A stretch of DNA of 64,000 nt. It comes from Mobiluncus sp963511525. GTDB lineage: Bacteria > Actinomycetota > Actinomycetes > Actinomycetales > Actinomycetaceae. Of the stretch, positions 57,845 to 64,000 are shown one piece after another. Positions within the stretch are counted from its first letter, which is position 1, and the number at the start of each line of letters is the position of its first letter. Both the position numbers and the translations under genes were made by a program. The notes under the pieces were generated by a model. The model was not told where the DNA came from. It was given only the letters and a program-made list of their open reading frames with translations, and made no database searches. The DNA is taken from the NCBI RefSeq assembly GCF_963511525.1, contig NZ_CAUPIY010000011.1:21882-85881 (forward strand), given 5' to 3'.

Positions 57845-58915
57845 ATGGCTACCACAGCTTCTTCGGTGCGGGAGCCTGAATCGACGGAAACAATGATGAC
57901 TGAACCTAACGTGTCCACTCGTCTTGAATCCACAGATTCAGCGCTCCCGCAGGCGCGTAATTCCGCGGCGGATCCATCTCTGACCCGGCCGCGGTTCGAC
58001 TCGAGCGGGGCGGACAAACGTTTCCGTTTGGCAAACAAAATCGGCGGTTCTGCCGTGGCGATTGCGGGTGTTTTCCTGATTGTGCTAACGGTCGTTATTG
58101 GCCTGTTCCTGCTGTACAAAGGTTCTTTCACCTTTACCGCGTTCCAGCACACGGTGGGAGAATTCCTGTTTTCCCCGGACTGGGAACCGCAGGACAGCCC
58201 GGACTTGACTCTGCGCGGCAGTGTCGGCGCCCTCATCTTTATTCTGGGTTCGCTGATGACCTGCTTCCTGGGCCTGGCCATCGCTACGCCTTTCGCGTTG
58301 GGAGCCGCCGTGTTCATTACAGAGATTGCTCCCCGCGCGGGTGAGCGCCTGTTCCGTCCCGCGGTGGAACTGTTCCTCGGCATCCCTTCCGTGGTTTACG
58401 GCTGGGTCGGTTTGACCGTCCTGGTGCCATTTATTCGTGACTTTTTTCACGCCCCCCTGGGCGGCTATTCGGTCCTGGCGGCGGGCATCGTCCTGGCGGT
58501 CATGATTTTCCCGACCATCACCACTGTTTCCGCCGACGCGATTACCGCGGTTCCTTACGATTATCGCGAGGCGGCCTACGGCTTGGGTTCTACCCGCTGG
58601 CAGTCGATTTACCACATTGTCCTGCCCGCGGCCAAGAAGGGCATTTTGACCGGCATTATCCTCGGTCTGGCCAGGGCTTTTGGCGAAGCTCTGGCGGTCG
58701 CGATGGTCATCGGCAAAACTCGCGCCTTGCCCGCAGACATCCTCTCTCCGACCAGTTCGCTGACCACGGCGATTACCGCCGACATGGGCAACACCACCAA
58801 CGGCGGGGAACACAACTCGGCGCTGTGGACCATGGCTTTGCTGCTGTTCCTCATCTCGATGTTCTTTATCTTTGTGATCCACATCATCGGCGCGGAAAGG
58901 AAGCAGAATCAATGA
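57845..58915 (+). CDS. pstC: Phosphate ABC transporter permease PstC
   Basis: 356 residues: a 60-residue hydrophilic N-terminal leader, six membrane helices, and the cytoplasmic coupling loop EAAYGLGSTRWQSIYHIVLPAAKKGILTGIILGLARAFGEALAVAMV. Start uncertain: ATG 57845 is used; ATG 57894 or 57897 is possible. It overlaps pstA by 4 nt (ATGA). Confidence 0.94.
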   Translation: MATTASSVREPESTETMMTEPNVSTRLESTDSALPQARNSAADPSLTRPRFDSSGADKRFRLANKIGGSAVAIAGVFLIVLTVVIGLFLLYKGSFTFTAFQHTVGEFLFSPDWEPQDSPDLTLRGSVGALIFILGSLMTCFLGLAIATPFALGAAVFITEIAPRAGERLFRPAVELFLGIPSVVYGWVGLTVLVPFIRDFFHAPLGGYSVLAAGIVLAVMIFPTITTVSADAITAVPYDYREAAYGLGSTRWQSIYHIVLPAAKKGILTGIILGLARAFGEALAVAMVIGKTRALPADILSPTSSLTTAITADMGNTTNGGEHNSALWTMALLLFLISMFFIFVIHIIGAERKQNQ

Positions 58916-59979
58916 GTACCGCTACGACTACCGCTTCGGGTCTTTCCGCCCAGATGGAACACCGTATTCGCCGTGCCAAGAGCGTCAACAACCTGATGAC
59001 CGGCGTCTTTGGCGCTATCGGGGGTTTCTTCCTGATGTTGATTGTGGCGCTGGCGGCCTACATCGTGGTTCGCGGCCTGCTGAGTTTTGACCCCGTGTTC
59101 CTCAGTTTCAGCCGTGACGGCATCATGAACCAGGTGTTCAACACCGTTTACCTGGTGTTTTTGTCCCTGATTGTTTCCGTTGCCCTCGGTGTTCCCGCCG
59201 GAATCTACATGGCTGAATACGCTCCAGAAAATCGCTGGACCGGGTTCATCCGCATCTCTATCGAGTCGTTGTCCTCCCTGCCCTCCATCGTGGTCGGCCT
59301 GTTCGGTTACTTGGTCTTTATCCTCATGGTGGGCCAACAGTGGAACTTGCTGGCTGGCGCTTTGGCGGTTTCGATTCTGAATCTGCCCTTGGTCACCACG
59401 TCCACCGAGTCGGCTCTCCGGGCACTGCCCTCGGACCTGAAATATGGTTCGGCGGCCTTGGGCGCGACCCACTGGACCACCATCGTGCGGGTGCAGCTCC
59501 CGGCGGCCCTCCCCCACCTGATGACAGGGGTGGTGCTGGCAGCAGAGCGTGGTTTCGGGGAGGCTGCCGCCCTGCTCTACACCGCCGGTATGTCCACCAA
59601 CATCAACTGGTCCTCCACAGACATTACCTCCCCCACCAACGCGTTCAACCCCATGCGTCCCGGCGAAACCCTTTCGCTGCACGTGTGGGCGATGCGTACC
59701 GAAGCGGTGGAACCCAACGCGGTGGACATCGCTAACTTCTCAGCCGCGGTGCTGGTGCTGATTGCCCTCCTATTCTCGATTTTAGCTCGCACCATCACCA
59801 AGCGGGTTCACGCCAGCCTGGCGGGCTTGTCTGACCAGGCTCCCAAGGGCGGCAAAGGCAAGTGGCGTAAGGCTAACTCCGACACTCCCGTCCCCACTAC
59901 CGACACGGTGAACCATGCCGAACCGACTATTGACGCGTCGAACTTCACCGACCGTTTCCACCCTAAAGGAAAGGAATAA
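58912..59979 (+). CDS. pstA: Phosphate ABC transporter permease PstA
   Basis: 355 residues from ATG 58912, four bases inside the pstC stop. Six helices, with the coupling loop YGSAALGATHWTTIVRVQLPAALPHLMTGVVLAAERGFGEAAALLYTAG. The last 60 residues are a hydrophilic cytoplasmic tail (PKGGKGKWRKANSDTPVPTT) longer than usual. Gap of 6 nt to pstB. Confidence 0.94.
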   Translation: MSTATTTASGLSAQMEHRIRRAKSVNNLMTGVFGAIGGFFLMLIVALAAYIVVRGLLSFDPVFLSFSRDGIMNQVFNTVYLVFLSLIVSVALGVPAGIYMAEYAPENRWTGFIRISIESLSSLPSIVVGLFGYLVFILMVGQQWNLLAGALAVSILNLPLVTTSTESALRALPSDLKYGSAALGATHWTTIVRVQLPAALPHLMTGVVLAAERGFGEAAALLYTAGMSTNINWSSTDITSPTNAFNPMRPGETLSLHVWAMRTEAVEPNAVDIANFSAAVLVLIALLFSILARTITKRVHASLAGLSDQAPKGGKGKWRKANSDTPVPTTDTVNHAEPTIDASNFTDRFHPKGKE

Positions 59980-59985
59980 CCACTC

Positions 59986-60789
59986 ATGACTGGGCAAACT
60001 AACGTTTTGGAGTCCCCCGCGGCGCCCAAAATTTCGACCACCGCCAAGTTTTCCGCACGTGACCTGCACCTGCATTACGGCGACTTTGAGGCTCTCAAGG
60101 GAGTCAACATCGACATTCAGCCCCGCAAAATTACGGCTTTGATTGGTCCGTCGGGCTGCGGCAAGTCGACCTTCCTGAAAACCTTGAACCGAATGAATGA
60201 CCTGGTCAAGGGCGTCAGCATCACCGGACAGGTTCTGCTCGACGGCGCGGATATTTTCAAGGATATGGACGCCATCGCCCTGCGCAAGCGGGTGGGCATG
60301 GTGTTCCAGCAGCCTAACCCGTTCCCCAAGTCGGTCTTTGACAATATCGCCTACGGGCCGCGCATTAACGGGATTCGCAATCATCGGGAACTGAGCGACA
60401 TCGTGGAGCGTTCCCTGCGTCAAGCCGCGATTTGGGACGAGCTAAAGGATCGCTTGCAAAAGTCCGCCGTGGGACTTTCCGGTGGTCAGCAGCAGCGCCT
60501 GTGTATCGCCCGCGCTTTGGCTACCGAACCGGACGTTATCTTGATGGACGAACCGACCTCCGCTCTCGACCCGATTTCTACCTCCAAGATTGAGGAACTG
60601 GTCGTGGATCTGGCTCGGGATTACACCATCGTGATTGTGACCCACAATATGCAGCAGGCTTCGCGCATCGCCGACAACACGGCGTTCTTCCTGCTGGGCG
60701 AACTGGTGGAGTACAACGATACGGAAACTCTGTTCAGCGTGCCTTCGGACAAACGCACCGAGGACTACATCACGGGTCGGTTCAGCTAA
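59986..60789 (+). CDS. pstB: Phosphate ABC transporter ATPase PstB
   Basis: 267 residues. Walker A GPSGCGKSTFLKTLNRMNDL, Q-loop GMVFQQPNPFPKSVFDNIAYGPR, signature LSGGQQQRLCIARAL and Walker B VILMDEPTSALD; H-loop IVTHNMQQASRIADN. All typical of PstB. GGAAAGGAATAACC before the ATG is the ribosome-binding site. Confidence 0.97.
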   Translation: MTGQTNVLESPAAPKISTTAKFSARDLHLHYGDFEALKGVNIDIQPRKITALIGPSGCGKSTFLKTLNRMNDLVKGVSITGQVLLDGADIFKDMDAIALRKRVGMVFQQPNPFPKSVFDNIAYGPRINGIRNHRELSDIVERSLRQAAIWDELKDRLQKSAVGLSGGQQQRLCIARALATEPDVILMDEPTSALDPISTSKIEELVVDLARDYTIVIVTHNMQQASRIADNTAFFLLGELVEYNDTETLFSVPSDKRTEDYITGRFS

Positions 60790-60875
60790 CACCGTGGTTT
60801 CGCGCGTCCGGCAGATTCCGCGGGGTGCGTCAGGAAAATAAAGTTTTGAGTTATGAAACAGAAAGTAGAGAGGTA

Positions 60876-61541
60876 ATGCGTTCCCGATTCGATCAACAAC
60901 TCATGCAGCTCAAAGAAATGCTGGTTGAGACCGGAGAGCTCTGCGAACAGGCCATCAGTCAGACCATGGTGGCCTTGTCCAGTTCCAGCGATGAAATCGC
61001 TCGTGAAGTGATCCGGGCTGATGCCCACATCGATCAGATGGAGCGAGACATTGAGCACTTGTGCCTGAAATTGCTGTTGCAGCAGCAGCCGGTGGCCGGG
61101 GATTTACGCCAGGTTTCCGCCGCTCTCAAAATGATTACCGACATGGAGCGTATCGGCGACCAGGCCGCGGATATTGCGGAAATCGTGAAGTCTACGGATA
61201 TGTCCCTGGTGCGAGGATTCCCCAAAATCCCTCAGATGGCAGCGAAAACTGCTGAGATGGTCCACGACGCGGTGAAGTCTTTTGTCGACCGCGACCTGGC
61301 TTTGGCTACCGCCACCCAAGCGGCAGACGACGCGGTAGACCGGATGTTTGATGAGGTCGCCACCGAGATGATTGATTTCATTGTGCATGCTGACGCGGCG
61401 GACGCCCAAAAGGCTATCGACGTCATCATGATTGCCAAATACTTGGAACGTATCGGCGACCACGCCACGAACATCGCTGAGTGGGTGGATTTCGCAATTA
61501 CGGGGGTACACGATGTCATCTTCGACACAAAATCCGCCTGA
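60876..61541 (+). CDS. phoU: Phosphate signalling protein PhoU
   Basis: 221 residues from ATG 60876 with GAGAGG just upstream; a frame from 60825 adds 17 residues without a site. Two PhoU helical bundles, each with the E/DxxxD metal motif: KMITDMERIGDQAADIAEIV and KYLERIGDHATNIAEW. Links Pst transport state to the sensor kinase encoded downstream. The next gene overlaps it by 29 nt. Confidence 0.95.
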   Translation: MRSRFDQQLMQLKEMLVETGELCEQAISQTMVALSSSSDEIAREVIRADAHIDQMERDIEHLCLKLLLQQQPVAGDLRQVSAALKMITDMERIGDQAADIAEIVKSTDMSLVRGFPKIPQMAAKTAEMVHDAVKSFVDRDLALATATQAADDAVDRMFDEVATEMIDFIVHADAADAQKAIDVIMIAKYLERIGDHATNIAEWVDFAITGVHDVIFDTKSA

Positions 61542-62253
61542 ATCGGGCGCTCCCTGGAATAATGGAAGTGTGATTTATTTTGTCGAGGACGACCTGAACA
61601 TTCGGGATCTGGTTGTTTACACCCTCGGTTCCACCGGTTTTACCGCTCGGGGTTTCGCTGATTATCGGGAATTTCGCGAAGCGATGGCACAGCTGCTCCC
61701 GGAAATGATTTTGCTGGACATTATGCTGCCTGGCGTTGATGGCATCCAGATTTTGCGCCGGATTCGGGCCAACCCGGAAACCGAGGGCATTCCGGTCATC
61801 ATGGTCACGGCGAAAGGCGCCGAGTTCGACAAGGTCAAGTCCTTGGATCTGGGTGCGGACGACTACATCACCAAGCCCTTTGGCATGATGGAGCTGGTGT
61901 CACGAGTCCGGGCGGTGTTGCGCCGCGTGTCTCGCCCCGCCGACCCCGCTGCTGAGGACGAGGAAATCCTCACCATCGGCACTATTGACCTGAACCTGCC
62001 CCGCCACACGGTCGCTGTTGAGGGCCGAGAGGTGAAACTGACTCTAAAGGAGTACCAGCTGTTAGAGGAACTCATGAGCCAGCCGGGGATTTTGTTTTCC
62101 CGCGACAAATTGCTGGATTCCATCTGGGGATACAGTTTCCACGGCGAGACGCGCACGGTCGATGTGCATATTCGCACGCTACGCAAGAAGCTCGGCGCGG
62201 CCGCGAAACACATCCAAACCGTGCGCGGCGTTGGATATAAGATTTCCGAATAA
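61513..62253 (+). CDS. PhoB/RegX3-type response regulator
   Basis: 246 residues from ATG 61513 (MSSSTQNPPES), overlapping phoU; GTG 61570 at codon 20 (VIYFVEDDLN) is an alternative. Receiver domain: VEDDLNIRD, phospho-Asp in MILLDIMLPGVDG, VTAKG and TKPFG. The OmpR/PhoB winged helix EVKLTLKEYQLLEELMSQPGILFSRDKLLDSIWGY ... RTVDVHIRTLRKKL is at the C-terminus. Pair with the kinase at 62296; position after phoU indicates phosphate control. Confidence 0.93.
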   Translation: MSSSTQNPPESGAPWNNGSVIYFVEDDLNIRDLVVYTLGSTGFTARGFADYREFREAMAQLLPEMILLDIMLPGVDGIQILRRIRANPETEGIPVIMVTAKGAEFDKVKSLDLGADDYITKPFGMMELVSRVRAVLRRVSRPADPAAEDEEILTIGTIDLNLPRHTVAVEGREVKLTLKEYQLLEELMSQPGILFSRDKLLDSIWGYSFHGETRTVDVHIRTLRKKLGAAAKHIQTVRGVGYKISE

Positions 62254-62295
62254 AGGCGCTCTTAGCCCAGCCGCCACCGAATCAAGGGAGATTTC

Positions 62296-63852
62296 ATGCG
62301 ACGCAAGATCCTGGGGGCTATCTCAGGTATTTCCGCCATAGCTCTGGTGCTTGCTTATGTTGGCTCTGTCGTGTTCTTTTATGGGGTCAATCGCACCAAC
62401 ATTTTGGATGCCCTGACCGAGGAAGGCGACCTGTTGGCGCTGAGCCTGGAACACCATACCGATGATATTCAGACCCAGATGCTCACCGACTTTCACCGTC
62501 AGACTCCCGGGGTTCGCCTGACCTTGGTAGCCGGTGACGGTGAGGTTCTCTATGATTCCGAAGTTCCCGCCGCTCAGATGGCCAACCACGCGAGCCGGCC
62601 TGAGATTGTCTCGGCTTTGCGGCGCCTGGCTTCCGGGTTGGGCTCCGATATCGTGGTGCGTGATTCTGACACTCTCGGCGAGGATATGTGCTACTACGCG
62701 CGGGCTATCCCGTCGGGCAAAATCGTCCGCGTGGCGCGTCCCGTCCGCACGTTTTATGCCACGGCCCTGTCCGGGTTGCCGATTTTGGGCGGCATTGCCC
62801 TAGGTGTGTTCGGGCTGTCTTTCCTCATTGCGCGGCGTCAGGCCCGCCTCATCGTCGAGCCGCTGGAACAGATTGACCTGAACCATCCGCTCTCGGGCAC
62901 CCCTTATGACCGCGACCGGCTGCCCGAGATTGGGCGGCACACCGGGGTGTTCGGAAACTCCAGCGTTTTCGGCGGCGGCGGGGTCTTCGGCTCGGGAGCC
63001 TACACCGACACGAAACCGGAAGACGAGCCGAACCATTCTGAGTCGGCGGCGCCTCCCCTCCCCCACGCTATGCTCCAGGCCTACGGCAAGGACCACGAAA
63101 CAGTCCCGATTTACCCCGAGTTTTTGCCGCTGCTGCAACGTCTGGAACATCAGAATCGGGACAAGGAGGCGGCCGCGCGTTCTCGCCGCGAGTTTTCCGC
63201 TAACGTGTCTCACGAGTTGAAAACCCCGCTGACATCCATCTCTGGATATGCCGAGATTATTCGTAACGGTTTGGTGAAAGATGAGGACATTCCGGGTTTT
63301 GCCGAGCGTATTCACCAGGAGTCCTCCCGCCTGCTAGACCTGATTGGCGACATCATGGAGCTGTCTCGGCTGGACGAGGGTGGTCTGCCGTCAGAAGCGG
63401 GGGAGGTCGAGTTGTTTGATTTGTGCCGCACGGTGGTGGAGCGGCTGCAGCCTCGTGCCGCGTCTTTCGATGTCAAGCTGACCCTCTCCGGTTCACACAC
63501 GACGCTCACCGGGGTGGAGCCGCTCCTGGGTGAGATGGTGTATAACCTGGTAGACAACGCGATCAAGTACAATCGCGAGGGCGGCGAGGTGAACGTTTGG
63601 GCGGGGACTCATCTGGGCAGGCCCCAGCTGGTCGTGACCGACACGGGTATCGGGATTCCTTATGAGGACCAGGAGCGCGTGTTTGAGCGGTTTTATCGGG
63701 TGGATAAGTCCCATTCGCGACAGACCGGGGGTACCGGTTTGGGGCTCTCTATCGTCAAGCACGCCGCTATCCTGCATTCGGCGGAGATCACGGTGCACTC
63801 GACCCCGGGCCAGGGCACGCGCATCGAAGTGACCTTCCCGGACGCGCCCTGA
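62296..63852 (+). CDS. phoR: PhoR-type sensor histidine kinase
   Basis: 518 residues, GGGAG 5 nt before the ATG. TM1 at about 8-32, an outer or membrane-near sensor of about 120 residues (GVRLTLVAGDGEVLYDSEVPAAQMANHASRPE), TM2 at about 157-178, a long Gly- and Pro-rich linker (GVFGNSSVFGGGGVFGSGAY), then HisKA: RREFSANVSHELKTPLTSISGYAEII, N-box NLVDNAIKYNREGG, G1 TDTGIGIPYED, F-box and G2 TGGTGLGLSIVKH. Completes the phosphate regulon. The linker is unusual but the catalytic core is complete. Confidence 0.94.
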   Translation: MRRKILGAISGISAIALVLAYVGSVVFFYGVNRTNILDALTEEGDLLALSLEHHTDDIQTQMLTDFHRQTPGVRLTLVAGDGEVLYDSEVPAAQMANHASRPEIVSALRRLASGLGSDIVVRDSDTLGEDMCYYARAIPSGKIVRVARPVRTFYATALSGLPILGGIALGVFGLSFLIARRQARLIVEPLEQIDLNHPLSGTPYDRDRLPEIGRHTGVFGNSSVFGGGGVFGSGAYTDTKPEDEPNHSESAAPPLPHAMLQAYGKDHETVPIYPEFLPLLQRLEHQNRDKEAAARSRREFSANVSHELKTPLTSISGYAEIIRNGLVKDEDIPGFAERIHQESSRLLDLIGDIMELSRLDEGGLPSEAGEVELFDLCRTVVERLQPRAASFDVKLTLSGSHTTLTGVEPLLGEMVYNLVDNAIKYNREGGEVNVWAGTHLGRPQLVVTDTGIGIPYEDQERVFERFYRVDKSHSRQTGGTGLGLSIVKHAAILHSAEITVHSTPGQGTRIEVTFPDAP

Positions 63853-63892
63853 ATCCGGCTCCGCTCAGCGTGACAGACATGGCCGCTGACGC

Positions 63893-63965
63893 GTGGTGCC
63901 CATGTCACTACTTTCTGGGGCTTGTCATAGTTAAAAGTGTGTGTAAGCCGTGGTGCCTCATGTCA
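63893..63965. repeat. Short direct repeat at the right edge
   Basis: GTGGTGCCCATGTCA (63893-63907) and GTGGTGCCTCATGTCA (63950-63965) differ by one inserted T, 57 nt apart. The first also pairs with GACATGG at 63875-63881 (7-bp arms with CCATGTC). No gene was found between 63853 and the window end. Confidence 0.55.
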
Positions 63966-64000
63966 ATTTGAGCGCGAAAGTTAGGTTGTGCGTCATTTAG

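Overview
The window looks like the chromosome of a moderately high-G+C actinomycete (Actinomycetota), probably an anaerobic or facultative member of the Actinomycetaceae. Supporting traits are the paired clpP genes, a ClgR regulator, DUF3046/DUF3052/DUF3145 genes, the order prfB-ftsE-ftsX-M23 peptidase-smpB, and a PhoU/PhoB/PhoR block after pstSCAB. A surface protein with cell-wall-binding type 2 repeats is compatible with Mobiluncus or a relative; genus is inference only.

Layout. 1-5571 (minus): nitrate respiration, narK-narG-narH, with narH cut by the window edge. 5815-7081: two molybdenum-cofactor genes, a MogA/MoaB protein and a MobA-like transferase, which fit the Mo enzyme next door. 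7215-15433 (minus): a nine-gene iron-import operon in order of transcription: FTR1 permease, P19-type lipoprotein, DUF2318 membrane protein, two FtsX-like permeases, an ABC ATPase, an FMN-binding lipoprotein, and ApbE, the enzyme that attaches FMN. 15558-17999 (minus): a second operon of a DUF4418-like Met/His-rich membrane protein, an FtsX-like permease and an ATPase. Both operons start just downstream of near-identical palindromes that resemble DtxR/IdeR operators.

18124-19863: chorismate mutase and clpX. 20087-22585: an accessory patch of lower G+C look with a small membrane protein, a NarL-type two-component pair and a short exported peptide. 23024-24017: an orphan AbiEi-type antitoxin gene bracketed by a 31-bp direct repeat taken from the end of clpP2. 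23956-41004 (minus) is mostly housekeeping: clpP1-clpP2, tig, def, proS, clgR, pgsA, ftsK, a PfkB kinase, RNase J, dapA-dapB and an M16 peptidase. ClpX, ClpP1/P2 and their likely activator ClgR are all here.

41034-49197 is accessory-rich: a cell-wall-binding surface protein, a secreted HNH nuclease with an Excalibur motif, an M20 amidohydrolase behind a large inverted repeat, a 31-residue membrane peptide, an excisionase-like gene running into the 3' end of a tRNA-Asn gene, a CAT-anticodon tRNA with a nearby copy of its 3' end, and a macrodomain protein with an unrecognised C-terminal half. 49364-54540 (minus) is the division module prfB-ftsE-ftsX-M23-smpB. 54616-56743 is a TrkH/TrkA potassium uptake pair with an apparently leaderless promoter. 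56894-63852 is the phosphate block pstSCAB-phoU-response regulator-sensor kinase.

The most interesting features are the two co-regulated iron operons with built-in flavinylation, the repeat-bracketed abiEi cassette, and the cluster of integration footprints and tiny genes around the two tRNAs. Everything was read by eye; no database search was run.
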